Below, piece after piece: positions 42,721-55,891 of a stretch of 64,000 bases of DNA. The position numbers were made by a program, and so were the translations under genes. The DNA lies in contig JAHLJT010000631.1 in the NCBI GenBank assembly GCA_031308135.1, forward strand, positions 2,519,371 through 2,583,370, read 5' to 3'. The stretch comes from Acheta domesticus (lineage: Eukaryota > Arthropoda > Insecta > Orthoptera > Gryllidae). How positions within the stretch are numbered: the stretch's first letter is position 1; the number at the start of each line of letters is the position of its first letter. Below the pieces are notes generated by a model, which searched no databases, had not been told where the DNA came from, and saw only the letters and a list, made by a program, of their open reading frames with translations.

Positions 42721-44430
42721 TTTCTGGGAAATGTCTCGAATACTAGAATTATTACAGATAAGTCTCTATTTTAACGAAATATGCAAAATTTGCGCCTATA
42801 ATTACACGAATATGCACCAATACGACGTAACATATAGGCCAAATATGCACTGACATATAAACCATATTCTAACCAAATGTCAAGAAATTTGACTTAGCTA
42901 TGCAATTAGCAATAGCCACAAATATGCAAAATCATAGAAATCCGCTCCATAATTATAATATATTAATGTTTTTAGGTGGGAATGTAATTATGGGCGTATG
43001 ACTATTTGTAAGCACTGTGAACATCTTTATCACACATTTATCAAATGTGACTCGCTTTTGGGATTTTTCTGAATAAATACGTCGGATTGTGGTTTGCAGC
43101 TATTCTAGTTTCCACCTGTTTTCTTTCAAGGATCATGTTGTAATTATTAATCACAAATTATCTTTCTTGTGAAAGGCTCGTCTGAGCTCGTGTGTGTTGC
43201 ATTAAACTCGAAAGGAGATAAAGCTCTATTATCATGCTTGATCGAAACATCCGCCCCAATTCAAAAGAGGCTAGAATGTTTATGATTGTAATCAGTTGTT
43301 ATGCGATCGTCCCAAGCACAACGCCTGATAGCGGGAAGACGATGATTCACGTGGCGAAGAGAAGAGTGGTTCGTGGGCGAGGAGTGGGCCCTCCGCGGTG
43401 GGGATGGAAACAAAAATTAGACGTTTTTTAAACATAGATATTTTCCATCGAAATATTAACATCTACGTTTTGTTTTCGACGTTTTCTTCACATCGATGTA
43501 CTTTTCCAGAAACATCGATGATTCTAAAAAAATGTTTATCTTTCTCGATGATTTAGTATGTGGTAACATTGTTAAAACTGCATTTTGAACTTTATCTGTA
43601 TAGAATGTTCATTATAAAATTAAGGTGACAGAGTGCTTCAAGGCAGAATATACTGTGAACGGTTCGCAGTTTCTTTAATATTTAATTAATCAATTGAAAA
43701 TGCAAAGCTATGCACGAGCGTATGACCCGCCGCCTGAACCGTTGCAGAAAATTTGTAGGATCGTGGGGTGCGAAGCCGCCTGTACAGGATACGGTGCTTA
43801 TCGATATTGCAGGATATTACTATGTGCCAATGAAACACAAGATGTTCAGTTTTAAAAACTAGCAGTAATGGCGTATGAATTTATTGCTTACTGCTTTTCT
43901 GAAATGATTTCTCTTTTGTTGGCTCACTTACTCTGTAAAATATTCAATGGACTATTTCATTACATACGCAAGAAACAAAGACACTTAAAACAATAACAAC
44001 AACAAAATTATTACTTTCACACACACGCACCTAATATTTCAACAATTCAATCATTCTGCGCGTATCTACTTTTTAGCATGGCCGTTAAAATTATCATTAC
44101 TTTACTAAAAAAATGTTTTTCTAGTTCTAAAAAAACTAGACAGAGTTTGACCTTATACAAGATTCCGTGATACCATTCAGTCGAAATACAGAAAGTTATT
44201 TCACTTCCCTGTAAGTTCTGCAACGCTGGAAGTCCCATCGCCAATCATTACTCCGTTTCTCCCATGGATTCCGAAGATCTGCGTTCCATTCTGTCCGATA
44301 AGACCACAGCTCGGCCTAACATTCCACGTTCAATTCCCGACACTCACATTCGGACATCGAAACTATTTAGCATCTCTCACGCAAACAGCTCCGTAAAGTT
44401 AGAATCGCAAAGTTTAAAAAAAAATTGAAA
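42721..44430. other. No gene seen
   Basis: About 1.7 kb. The CATCGATGT-type words at 43490-43560 are noted, but no gene or repeat end. Confidence 0.45.
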
Positions 44431-44434
44431 TTAA

Positions 44435-45400
44435 TCTCCAAATTTGTCGCTTTTGTGTCGCTAATTTGTTAAGCAAAAACAAATTTCTCGCTCTTCATTT
44501 GACACTGCTATAACAAATGCTGCTGACTTGATATAAACTTAGCATCACAAAAACAAGAAAACCAAGAAACTACACTGATAAACTAAAAATTAATTACATG
44601 GGAATTTGTCGCTTTTTTGTCGATCAAAACTTACCATAAAATCAATTTTGCTACACCTCAAACAAAACCAGAAATGTAATTTCCCGAAAATGCTGTTTTC
44701 CACTGCAATGTCAGGAAAACCAAGAAATTAGATTAGTAAATAATAAATAATTACATGAGAATTTGTCGCTTTTTTGTTGCTCTTAACTTACCATAAAATT
44801 AATTTTGTTACTATTTAAACAATAAGCTAGAAATGGAACATTTCCCAAACGGGATTCTAAGTTGATACGAACTTAGAATTGCAATCTCAAGAAAACCAAG
44901 AAATAACAATAATAAGCAAGCATTTCTAGAATATTGTTTAAATAGTAACAAAATTTCTTTTATGGTAGGTTTCGAGCGACAAAAAAGCGACAAATTCCTA
45001 TGTAATTATTTTTTACTTATTATTGTTATTTCTTGGTTTTCTTGAGAGTTGAGAGTTGATCTCAACTTAGAATCGCGTTTGGGAAATGTTCCATTTCTAG
45101 CATATTGTTTAAAGAATAAAAAAATAATTTTATGGTAAGTCGAGAGCGACAAAAAAGCGACAAATTCCCCTGTAAAAAGTTTTGAGTATTTAGGTTATTT
45201 CTCGGTTTTCTTGAGATTGCAATTCTAACTTGACGACACATTAGATCCCGGTTTGCGAAAAATTCCATTTCTAGTATATTGTATAAAGAGTAACAAAATT
45301 TCTTTTACGGTAGGTTTCGAGCGACAAAAAAGCGACAAAATCCCATGTAATTATTTTTTACTTATTATTGTTATTTCTTGAGATTTTTTTACATTACTAT
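44435..45400. repeat. Tandem array folded about a dyad (GCGACAAAAAAGCGACAAAT units)
   Basis: The word AATTTGTCGCTTTTTTGTCG or a variant occurs at about 44441, 44603 and 44761 in one orientation, and its inverse GCGACAAAAAAGCGACAAAT at about 44976, 45147 and 45321 in the other. Spacing is about 160-175 bp. Each unit also carries GAAATGGAACATTTCCCAAA or its inverse, an ACCAAGAAATAACAATAATA block and a TTACTTTTT-type block. The turning point is a perfect 10-bp inverted repeat, ATTCTAAGTT / AACTTAGAAT at 44854-44879. Open frames across the array are artefacts. Confidence 0.8.
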
Positions 45401-46360
45401 ATTTACGAGTGCATGGACTTTCAATAATTTTCTACAATGTTTCTCGAGAACTCAACTGTTTTCTCTGAAAACTAGCTCAAAATTCCGCATTTTCAGAAAC
45501 GCTCAAACGCCATTTTCTCATAAATAGCTCTAATTCTTTTCTTCAAACTTTTCGAACGGATAGTGCTAATTGTACTATTTAATATGACGCAAAGTTCATT
45601 CTCGGATATTTTTTTGTTTTTTCAAAAATTACAAAAATGTAATTTTTTGAAAGGTTTCCCAAATATATTTAATATATATATATAAATTAATATGCAAATT
45701 ATCTGCAATTTGTAAACATTATTATATTTGTGAATGTAAATGCTTCCAATGACTTCAAATGGAGTTTTTTGAAAACTCAAAAACGTTCTGTGAAAAAGAG
45801 CTTCAAATTCCTCATTTTTAGTAGCGCTTAAACCCCATTTTCTTAAAAAAGGCAAGATTTTTTTAAAATGCCGTTGAGGACAATGTTTTTGTTCTGTAAT
45901 ATTCTAAAACTAATATTTCCGTTTTACCATTAGGAATCCGAAAAATTAAGAAAATGTTTAAAAAAATGTACTTTGGGCGCCAATAGATGGCAGCTGCCAA
46001 AAGTATGTGGCAAATCCAAATAAGTAGCCCAGACACAAGGAAATTGAAAACTAATACGGGAAAGTCTGTGCCATTCTGTAGCACCACTAATTGTTTTCTT
46101 GCCTTCAGCTTACACAGTATTCAGAAAGTATTGTTATGCTGCGAGGTACAATGACGACAGAAAAAACTCTTATAGCCTGACTGGTAACGAAAAAGTGAGT
46201 AAATACTGTCCTTACATGAGTAAATTCTTTCCTCTCACTTTGTGTGGTCAGAATTCATGTTTTATTTTTCTTGATTCCGAAAAATCGATGGTCGGCAAAA
46301 GTTCAGTCCGTGTGTTTGTCTGTGAACAACGATGGCCGTTAAACGAATATTGATATTCTC
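45401..46360. repeat. Mixed old repeats related to family R
   Basis: 45470-45620 resembles 61355-61460 (both with TCTTCAAACTTTT-like and TTTTTCAAAAATTAC stretches). 45958-46095 is copy 2 of the 330-490 repeat. 46255-46330 is an inverted piece of family R (TTCCGAAAAATCGATGG, GTCCGTGTGTTTGTCTGTG). No coding. Confidence 0.5.
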
Positions 46361-46906
46361 CAATTGATCTGACTGATGTCGCGCCCCCTTGAATTTGAAA
46401 CGGATATTTTGATTTCTGGGGCGAGGTGCCTGAACAACATTTTTAAAATTTGCTCAAGCAGATTCCATTTAAAAAAAAATTTCCTCTGATAGAGCAAAAG
46501 TCGCATAAAGAACATCGTAGCATCGATCGCATTTTCATCGCAATCACTGACGTTCGTAAAGCGCAAAAGTTCAAACTTTTTTCGACGTGTTACCACAACT
46601 GCAATAATGAAGATAGAAATGTTTTTCTTAATGAAATAAGTTCTTGGGAAACAGATCATGAAATAAGGTCAATTTCAATTTTTCGTAAATATGAGTCGTT
46701 CTCTGGTAATTTGGCATAAAACAGATAATTTTTAAATTTTAAACAATTATTTTCCCCCAAACAGCTTTTATTTTCAATTGTGTTCTAGATGCTTGGAGCC
46801 GTGAATGCGAAAACATCAGCCATGCGGGTTGTCTGCCTCTGAAGAGCCGAATACAAGGCGAAACCGAGGTTATACAACCATATCACTAACATATCCTTTG
46901 TTTTTT
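46361..46906. other. No gene seen
   Basis: Open frames at 46339-46659 (minus) and 46450-46719 (plus) overlap each other and have no motif. Confidence 0.45.
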
Positions 46907-46910
46907 TTAA

Positions 46911-47813
46911 CCCTGGAGAGGTGGCGCTTGCCGGAGTTATGAGGTGGCGTGGGGTCCTTTCTGACCCCTGTAACTTATTTCTTTATAATTTTATATTTAC
47001 CAACAAATAAATGTGAAATTAGTTATTTTAATAATGATCAATCATTTATAAGGTAGTATTAACATAATGCACTATTATAAACAAACATGCAAATGAGGAA
47101 TTGAAAAAAATAAAAGGACCAAATTATCATTCATATTTAATTTTATGTAGTGACTTCATTTACATTTTCTTGAATATTTCCATGACATAGACATTAGAAA
47201 ATTCAATAACTTTCATTTTCTAAGATTGTCTCACACAAAAATAAGTAAACAATCATTTGATAATGGTTCTAAGTCAAACAACCCAACTTAGAAAAAGTAC
47301 GAAATTTAAGATGTTTGTATTGGTGTCACAGATATTTAGAAATCAATTATTATATCTACAATTTGGAAAGGAACATGTTGCATGTCAATTTATTACTCTT
47401 CTCGCAACATTGTTTACACAAAACATCGCGATGATCATTACAAACTTGTTTTCTACATTTAGGACAAAAAGTTTAGTTTTCCTCAAATTATTCCTAATGT
47501 AAAATAAATAAACAATACACTTCTCGCTGACACATTCTATGTGCCGGCACGACAGGAACACAGCTGCAAGCTCTTCGCATAGCCGACGAAGTGGTGGCGC
47601 GGGGTCGGACAGCTCATTTGCGCGACGAGTCGACTGTTATCGCCCTTCAAGGAACCCATCGCGCTGTCGTGAAGTGCTTATATCTTTCAAATAAAAGTTA
47701 AAGAATATGGTGAAAGGTATGTGAAATGTAAAGCTCTTGACTCGCAAAATTAGGCAACTGCAGCTAAGCAAAAATACGTGGGTCACAAGGGACCCCGCGC
47801 CACCTCTCTCGGG
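46911..47813 (-). mobile_element. piggyBac-like element with TTAA sites
   Basis: Begins CCCTGGAGAGGTGGCGC and ends GCGCCACCTCTCTCGGG, with TTAA immediately outside both ends (46907-46910 and 47814-47817). This is the hallmark of the piggyBac superfamily. Subterminal GGTGGCGTGGGGTCC on the left and GGACCCCGCGCCACC on the right extend the inverted similarity. At 903 bp it is far too short for a full transposase and keeps only the Cys-rich tail. Confidence 0.88.
47378..47478 (-). pseudogene. piggyBac transposase C-terminal Cys-rich remnant
   Basis: On the minus strand about 32 codons read FCPKCRKQVCNDHRDVLCKQ then CCEKSN. The CxxC ... VCxxH ... CxxC spacing is that of the zinc-binding C-terminal domain of piggyBac-type transposases, which helps bind DNA ends. 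It lies inside the TTAA-flanked element in the orientation expected, with the catalytic DDD core missing. The plus-strand frame at 47257-47502 is its shadow. Confidence 0.7.
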
Positions 47814-47817
47814 TTAA

Positions 47818-48689
47818 GTGGCGGACGACATTAGGTCACTGTAACATCTCCTGCCTTACAAAATGAATGATTTTAATTAATTCGCGAACGTCCTTCCCAA
47901 CGGGGCTCGTGGCCTTAGAAATGTGCTTACCACTGTTAAAAAGATTCATTTTAAAAGGCAGGAGGTATAACAATGAACTAATGTCATCGGTCACTAGAGG
48001 TGCTATTGCTACCGCTAGTACGCCCTGGCAGAGCACGTACTTTCTCGCCCGTATTTACAAGCAAAATTGCGCGCACAAGTACGGGAATTTACGCAAATCA
48101 CGCAAAATTAGAATACCAACGATGCACGATGCCTGTATTAGCCGTACATAAAACCATTAGTTTATATTAAAGCGAAAGAAAAGGCACGTTATGGCCTTCT
48201 GTTATCAGTGCGGTTTTACAACAATGCGGCTACAAGCAACAATGACCGCTAATTCGTATGGGATACACATTTTGCCAATTAGCATTGTTGACACCGCTAG
48301 CAATAAAATGAAAATAGAAAAACATAATATCTAAATAAACTTTAGGCACATCAAAATTACTCGTTTTTTACGAGCATTACTTTTTATTCCCACATCTTAC
48401 TCAGCCAAGCCAAATCATCTATTCCTTTGCACATTTAACTCAATTAAATGACGCAGATTAAAATACGTTTTAAATAATTTCTAAAATATTAATTTTAAAA
48501 CTTCCGACAAAACTCGAAGAAGAAGAAGAAGAAGAAACGGACAAAAAATTATGAAATAATATACAAATTCTAACTTACATAGCAACGAACTCCTTAGCAT
48601 CAATTTTCATTTTACGTTCGGGTAGCGCAGTAAATCGGGAGTGGTCGACACTTTTTGTCGCCAAAAAAAACCTCCAATTTTTATAAAAT
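47818..48689. other. No gene; (GAA)n at 48517-48536
   Basis: Six or so GAA units and AT-rich spacer. The overlapping open frames at 47836-48036 and 47867-48151 have no motif. Confidence 0.5.
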
Positions 48690-49310
48690 TTAATACGATC
48701 TTATTTGAAGATGTTTTTGATAAACATATTTCATTAAGAAAAAAATTGTATCTTCATAATTGTAATTGTAGGAAGACACCGAAAAAATGATGAATATTTT
48801 CAATTTTCGAAAAATCAGTTTTCAACCAACATGAGACATGCGCCATTCTCTTCAACGTTCTTTAGACTATCTAACAACAAGATTCAAATCAAAATTGTGG
48901 GCGCCATATTTTTGAAAATGTCCCAGAGGCTTTATATAAAGTACCCTCCAAAATTAAAATATCGGTTTCAAATTCAAGGGGCCACGACATCAACCAGATC
49001 GATCGGAGAATATCAATTTTGGGGAAAATCGGCTGAACGGTTTAGCCGCTAGCGTAGTTCACAGACGGACAGACGTTTTGCCGTTAATCGATTTTTCAGT
49101 ATCAAGGACCCACAAAACCGGGGATTCTGGCTACACCACGTGATAGAGGATTTTTGTTTCTAAATTTAGCAACTGGATTTATCTACGTTTTCGTTTTCAG
49201 GGCCCTGTAATAAGTCTTTATGTGTTCAAAATTCACTGTTTTTTCGCGCCGCATTACATAACTTCGTCTCTACCGCGACAGCGGTAGCGAGAACCTAATA
49301 AGTATATGTG
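48690..49310 (+). repeat. Dispersed repeat family R, copy 2
   Basis: Contains TGTAGGAAGACACCGAAAAA, CAATTTTCGAAAAATCAG, AAAGTACCCTCCAAAATTAA, TCAAGGGGCC, CACAGACGGACAGACG, GTTAATCGATTTTTCAGT and CTGGCTACACCACG, parallel to 36790-37270 and 61060-61350. Confidence 0.75.
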
Positions 49311-51619
49311 GCGAACGCTCTGAAAAGAGCGTATGGATTTGCGAACTGTCCTCTTTCATCTCGTTGAGGCAGTTTTGGCTTTACGCCAGTCCTATTCGAA
49401 CCAGTGTGTTCTTGAACAATGTATTAGTTCCGAAAGGGTTTTGAGAGATCAATTAGCAGCAAAAACATCGTTTCATCCTGTGGAACTCATTAAATAGGCA
49501 CTCTGCTTACGACGCTATTATAAAATAAACCTATTTATTTGCTAAATGTTACATTAATTCACCTTCCTGAACTCCTAAAATACTTAAGAGGGGTGGAGTA
49601 TGCGATAGTCGACACAGCCCTTAAAAATTATAATTTTTTTGTGAGGATTTCTTGCTTTCAGGTGGCTGGCAGAACGGGTGTTCAGCAATCAGCGATAAAG
49701 CGGGAACATCACAACATGAGAATTAAATATTATTACATTATGTATATAAAAATTAATTTGGGAAACACTCCCTTATTGTAGCAATTGTTAAGAAACATTT
49801 TTTCTTTTCAAAATGAATTTTTTTCTATTTTATTAATTTATTAATATATCTGATAACTCCAAAATCCTATTACTGAAGTGTGAAAACTGATGACCTGAAC
49901 TTACAGTTTAGGACATTCCTGAATTTTGATGTATAGTCGCTGATTGATCCAGTTTTATTGTATAAAATTTTATTAAAAACAGCTTGTGCTTGATCGATCT
50001 GTTCATTACACTCACTTATCCATAAAAAAACAGGATCAATCAGCGACCATTCATCAAGAAAATGGCATGTGTAAACTCGTATAGCACTTGCTATGCCCTC
50101 GTGAAGGCGATAGTAGCCTACTGAAAAACTGACGATAGGCATTCGTAGCGCTCACTTAAATTTATTAACCGGTGGAAGACTTCGAAACTACACGTGGTAC
50201 CTTCATCAGGAGCGAATCGCATCGGTAAACGAGAGCAGTATTCGCTACAAAGAGCGCAATTAAACAACACGTGCATCGTCCTTTTCATGTTCTTGACCCT
50301 TGTAGAACACAATAAGCTGTTAATTAACATAATGTAAATTATGATATTGTGATAACTTTCTTAGTGCTAGAATCACTGTGTCCACCTGTATGTATTCAGC
50401 ACTTCGATCGGACTATTGAAGAACTACTACTCGCGGCGTATGTGAGTTTATTTTGATTACTGTGTTTCATTAAGATGGACGCATATTTCTCAGAATTATG
50501 AAGATGAATATTTTTTTATCGGGAATAATACTTTTTAGTGGTATAAATTTTTAAATGTATTTACCCGCGTAATATTTCGGTAGTGAGCATTGAATACGTC
50601 TCCGTCAAAAATAAATATTACTAGCGTACCCGTGCGAGAACTTGTGCATGTTAAACCCCACATTTTCCCTATCCATTTGTATATCCTTTCCATGAAGAGG
50701 GAAAGTTGTTAATGAAACATGTCTATTTGTTTAAAAAAATGTATAAATGTAACTTCTAATGTACTTGTAGAATATCAACAAAAATAACAATGCAATTAAT
50801 GTTAAAAAAATTCAATAAAGGTTTATTCAGCATTATAGACATTCTTGGAATAATTCATACTTCTTTAAAAACAACATTTGAAAAAATTGCTCAATCTCAC
50901 TTTATAGTTAGCTTTTCGCTATCCTTGATAGTCACAAAAATAATAGAAACGATTTTTACTCTTAAGAAAGCAAAGTAGTGCGAAAATACCGGAAGGGCAA
51001 GTACTAAAGCAAAAGAAATTTTCAATAAATATTTACTTAGTATTATGGAGAATTTTCTTGAAACAATTCACAACACTTTCTTAAAGACACCATTTGAAGT
51101 AATTATTCAATATTATTTGACAGTTAGCTCTTATATTCTAGTGACAGTCACAAAAAATATTATCTTTTTATTTTAAGAAAGCTACGTGTCTGAACCCACT
51201 GATTTGAAAATTTCATCGAATGATAACGAAAATACTGGTACAGCTAAAAAAAACACAGTCTTCACTGTACACCCACAACCCTCCATAATTAGGTACACAA
51301 CACTTACAGACCACGGCGAAACGTAAATGGTTTCACTACTCGCATAAGAAACAATCTTCATAGGTATCAATAAACTATAACTACCTCTAGTAGTTGCTGG
51401 CTAGCAAATCTTGAATTAATGATTATGCGAATAAACCTCGTCAGACTGCACAAACCAAGTTGTATACAGAAAGCGTAAATATAAGATTGAGGAATCTAAG
51501 GCTTCTAAGCTTGTCGTCACAAAAATGGCCACTAGCAATAAGGGTTGAAATATTTAGGTGGCATTCGTAGAATTGAAGCGCCGAAGCGAAAACTTAATTG
51601 AATGTCCAAGAATGTCTCA
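49311..51619. other. No supported gene; possible old element near 50130-50240
   Basis: The minus strand at about 50160-50225 reads CCTGATGAAGGTACCACGTG then TAGTTTCGAAG, a phrase seen in 3' regions of some retroelements, but nothing else supports an element. Open frames at 49539-49781, 49870-50142 and 50790-50978 have no motif. Confidence 0.35.
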
Positions 51620-51860
51620 TCTTGTAGATTATAATGTGAAAAACGATTCTTTGAGGCCTGTAGCTTCAAAATTTTACTTTTTAAGGCTCTAAAACGCTTT
51701 GTTTAGGAGTTATTTGCCGATACAGATTGACATGTGATGCAGGTTGCATTTTAGATTAATATTTCGATGCGTTTTTTAAACAAATCTTCCATATTTTTAA
51801 AGTGAAAGTGCAATTCGTTACGTCTCCGTGAAATTCTCTTTCTTTAGAGACCTCATTTAT
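51620..51860 (+). repeat. Dispersed repeat family E, copy 3 (diverged)
   Basis: Shares TTCTTTGAGGCCT, CGTTTAGGAGTTATTT/TGTTTAGGAGTTATTT and CAGGTTGCATTTTAGATTAA with the copies at 6690 and 20816. Confidence 0.55.
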
Positions 51861-52042
51861 AAAGATTGGTTGCGTGTGAGAGCCGCAACGGAAAGGTATA
51901 CCACTGAAATAATACAGGAGACGATTTTTACGAACTCTTTTTGCCGTGAGCGAAGAATAATTTTATGTTAACATAGGGAGCCGGGACAACAAAAGAAGCT
52001 TAGAAAATGTGCACTTGGGGACCTAGGAAACACTTTTAACTA

Positions 52043-52260
52043 TACTGCGATTTTTCCATAAGTGCCTCTCAAGGTCTGTCTTCACGAAGGAATATATCAC
52101 GGCATTGGAATACTTCCGCTAGATGTCGCATGATCCCGACCGTATCAAGCACTGCTTGATCACGCGACATCTAGCGGCACTACCGAGAAAGACACGAAAC
52201 TCTGTGATATATTCCATCGTGAAGATGGGCCTAGAGAGGCAGCTATGGAAAATCGCAGTA
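52043..52260. mobile_element. Palindromic MITE with TACTGCGATTTT ends
   Basis: Begins TACTGCGATTTTTCCATA and ends TATGGAAAATCGCAGTA, with TA on each side (52041-52042 and 52261-52262). The inverted similarity runs through most of its 218 bp (for example TTCACGAAGGAATATATCAC vs its inverse, and CGCTAGATGTCGC vs GCGACATCTAGCG). No coding capacity. Confidence 0.88.
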
Positions 52261-52944
52261 TAGAGACGGTAGATTTTAGAAATTGCTTACCAAACACTGA
52301 AAAAAATCAGTAATTGTATGTTTCACGGTCAGTGGAGAACATTTCTGAAGGTTTTCAATCTGCGATAATATGCGAAATCACGTACAAAGTACGAAACGGT
52401 CGTGAATCTGCAAAATTATTCCTAAATTGCATTTTATAGTTTCCTTCGTGTTCGCCAGCCAATGGAATCGTCAAGAACGACTCATATCGTTGGTTCGTAA
52501 TTTGGAAACTATTTTTCTTTTTAAAATTTGGGAATTTTGTTTCATTGGAGAGATGATTTGGGGAAACTTCGAAGTAGAGGTAGGGAAAGAGCAGCCAAGG
52601 GAAGGCACCCACGATAGCGTACTGCAGCTAAGACGACAGTAGCGCAACAGTTTGCGCATGTGGGAATCCGCATCGGGATCAGGTCGGTTTTGTATTAAAG
52701 TATTCGCGAGACGTTGGCATCAGGCTAATGCGAGTTTGCCGCAATTTCCGCCCGCGTCACCCCGCCTGCGGTCGCCGAACAATGAACCTCGAGGTCGCCA
52801 GGGGCGCCATTGAGAAAGCGGCACTGGCCGCCTCCTGGTCGTCGCGCCGCAGACAACACCGTCCAGGCGGATTCTAAGGCTTCATTCTCAATGCAAACAA
52901 ACGCAATGTATAAACTTAGTAGTAAAATTTACACGTAAAAACAA
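52261..52944. other. No gene; GC-rich patch at 52690-52870
   Basis: 52660-52870 is GC-rich with many CG dinucleotides. No open frame with a recognisable motif. Confidence 0.4.
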
Positions 52945-53562
52945 GCATTCACAATGACGAACGTAAGCTGGAACGTAAGTTTCGCCTGAACCAATAAGAA
53001 ATCAACGTTTTGAAGCTTGATCGATTAGTTTCTATAGCAGTGTGGTGGAAAGATCTATCCACCATGGTTTCTAGCTTTTTCTTCGACTTTTCTGCCGATT
53101 TGTCCTTATATATCAATGCGATATGATGATCTTTTCATGTATATGTGATTCTACATATAAATGCTGTTGTATTAGTGCTCGCATTTTCTTCACTTTATAA
53201 ACAACGATTCTCTTGTACCAAATTCACGATAATTGTACAATTACTTGTACCAATAATTACGTCGAATGTAATTATTTTATTCGCCACGTCAAGTTAAAGT
53301 CACAAGAAAAATGTCCCAAAATCCTTCATACTTTGCATTCGCTACTCACATCGAAACCGTTCGCAACTAGTTCAGTACATAACAGTAATGAAATGACATA
53401 ACCACACACTACCTGAACACAATCTGAAATCGACCTTTCACGCTGCTCTTTGATTGGTCTTCCGTTGAATTCCGACTTTAGCGTAACGTAAAATCTTGGT
53501 GCTTGTGAACTCTAAAGTTTACGAACTTACGAAGTCTACGATTACGGCGAGGCATTGTGAAT
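52945..53562. mobile_element. Possible MITE with CATTCACAATG ends
   Basis: CATTCACAATGACGAACGTA at the left and, inverted, CATTCACAATGCCTCGCCGT at the right, followed inside by GGAACGTAAG / GAACTTACGAAG-like words and CCAATAAGAAATCAACG / TTGATTGGTCTTCCGTTG segments. Similar designs occur in insect MITEs. No target duplication was found. Confidence 0.45.
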
Positions 53563-55612
53563 GGTCTCTCTTAATAACTCACTTCTGGATCATTCCACAT
53601 TAAATAAACGCAGTCATTTTACATCACCATCTCTGATTCAGATGAAATTTAACACATATGAATAAAGAATAAGAAAACTACAAATTTTGAGTAAAATGTT
53701 TCTACCCGTTTGTGAAGTACAGCTATGTAAAATTTTACAAAATTGGGTTCCCAAAATTTTTTAAACTCATGTAGAACCTCTCCAAATTAAGATAGAGAGC
53801 TGGAAAAGGTGTCACGTTTCAGCTTTCTTTATGGCCTTTTATACGATACACAACTCAATTGGAGTTAGGTTTCAAAAGTTTTTCGAATTTGAATTTAAAA
53901 TTTTAATTTTGAGATTTTTCAAACTACGATCTTCAAAAATTTTGAAAAAATTTTAAAACAATTCTTATATGTTTTTTAACTTGCTATGTAAGTATAAATT
54001 TAGGATCATTATGAGTTCATATCATATAGTAAAGTATCATATAGTATTCTTTAATTAAAATGCATTTCATTTCAAATTAAAAGCCTTAATATAAACAAAT
54101 TATTAATTTAGTGTTTTTGTTGACAAGTGGGTAGTGTTTATTATTATTATTATTATTGCTAATATATTTTATTTTAATGTAAATTATCAATTTAAAATAA
54201 CTTCAAAATATAAGGTTTCTGACACCATTGAAATAAAAATTAAATTTACTTTGTGATCGAGCGAGCAAAAGAGATATTTTCCAGGTTTGGTTTGAATCAA
54301 AGCTGCACGTTCCTACTTCAAAGAATGAGTCACTTGAAACACACTCACTGCCAGTGGCAAGTGGCAGGTTAACATGTTGCCACTGTAGCATAGCGATATT
54401 TAGTGTGACTATTTCACGAATAAACACATTACATGAAACGAATGGAGAATTAAAATCACAGGAACTACGAAAAAGAGAAATTATTCAAAATTACTACCGA
54501 AAAATTAAAAACTTTCATTTAGCTCCGACTCATCACTGCCTCCTGGAATAACTTATAATCAAGTAATAGTTTAATGCAGAGAATGATTTCAAATATGTTT
54601 CGATTTTATGGTAATAGAACTTTCAAAAAAATAATTACAACAAGGCTACTTACAGGAACATTTATTAAAAACACAATTATTAAAGTTGTAGGAAGTTGAG
54701 TTTTCCAAGTCTTGGTCTTCCGTGGAAGTATTTGAAATGGAAGATGTACAAGGTGAATTAGCAGCGAAATTCGTCAATTTCGAATGGATTGAACACACAT
54801 GTGTTCTCATTAAAGTATTTTCCTGAATAATTTTGGTTGTAACGTTCCACATAGTTTTGATAGCATATTCTTTGTACTATTTACCATCTAATCTTCGCAT
54901 ATTAATTGCTTAAAGTATGTGTAATTTCTTCATTTGTAGTTTGTGCTGCCCATTTGAATTTCCTTTCTTCACAAAATTCTTGAAATTGCTTCCACACGCT
55001 TTTCCTGTTCCCATCGGCACTGAATCATTAATAACAGATTCTATTTCAGAGTTTTAAACATTACCAAAACGACATATTTTAATATTATATTGATGCGCAC
55101 AAGCTATTTTGGATCTGAAACTATTGCTATCGTTATTTTAAAAAGGCAAACTAAGTTTTTACAGCGGTAAAAGGTAAACAAAGTGATGGCGATAAACATC
55201 TGGGGATGGTTTAATTTGAATATATCCTTGCTTAGCATTGGCAGTGGTGAAATAGTCGTGGAAATTGTTTATTTCAGATATAAAATATAGGAAAAGAAAA
55301 AACATCGATCACAAAACATCAGTTAAAACATCGATGTTTCTACAAAAACAAACTGCATTTCTTTTCAAGCAACATTTCTGCAAACATCGACATTCCTGTC
55401 GCATCCCTACTCCTAATGTACGGCCAGTATGTGCGACCATAACCGATGTGCTTTCATTTACTAGGTTTTACGATGCAATGTTGCTTTGATGCGACTTGAC
55501 CTTACTCTAACCAGTCCTATTGTATAGACGTTGAATGTTTCTTATTCGCAGGCACACTCAGTTATGGGAATTATTAATGAAATATAAGCAGCGTGGTTCT
55601 GACAGGGAAGTC
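53563..55612. other. No gene; (TTA)n at about 54139-54156
   Basis: About 2 kb of very AT-rich DNA. Open frames at 54203-54427, 54646-54852 and 55265-55489 have no motif. Confidence 0.45.
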
Positions 55613-55891
55613 GCTACTTCATGTGGCGTAGCTTCAGTTCGTGTCACCCGGGGCAAAACTAATGGTATCACTAATGGCGGCTCATCCTAAGGAGCCACTG
55701 GGGCCGAGCCCCACCAATATTTAATAAAGCACAAAAATGTTAATTTATCTTTACAGCAATCTCTTTGTGATAATTGTAGTACTTTATTGAAAGTCTTTAT
55801 TCGTGAAGATCAACAATTCGTCCCCAGAACTCATTCCAAGTCCCAATAACCAAGAGTTGATGGTCATAGTTCCTTGCCGCACTCAAAGATA

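Noticed and set aside
49870..50330. Penelope-like element from a CCTGATGAAGG...CGAAG phrase on the minus strand
   Set aside because: Only one short phrase supports it; no reverse transcriptase or GIY-YIG motif is visible.
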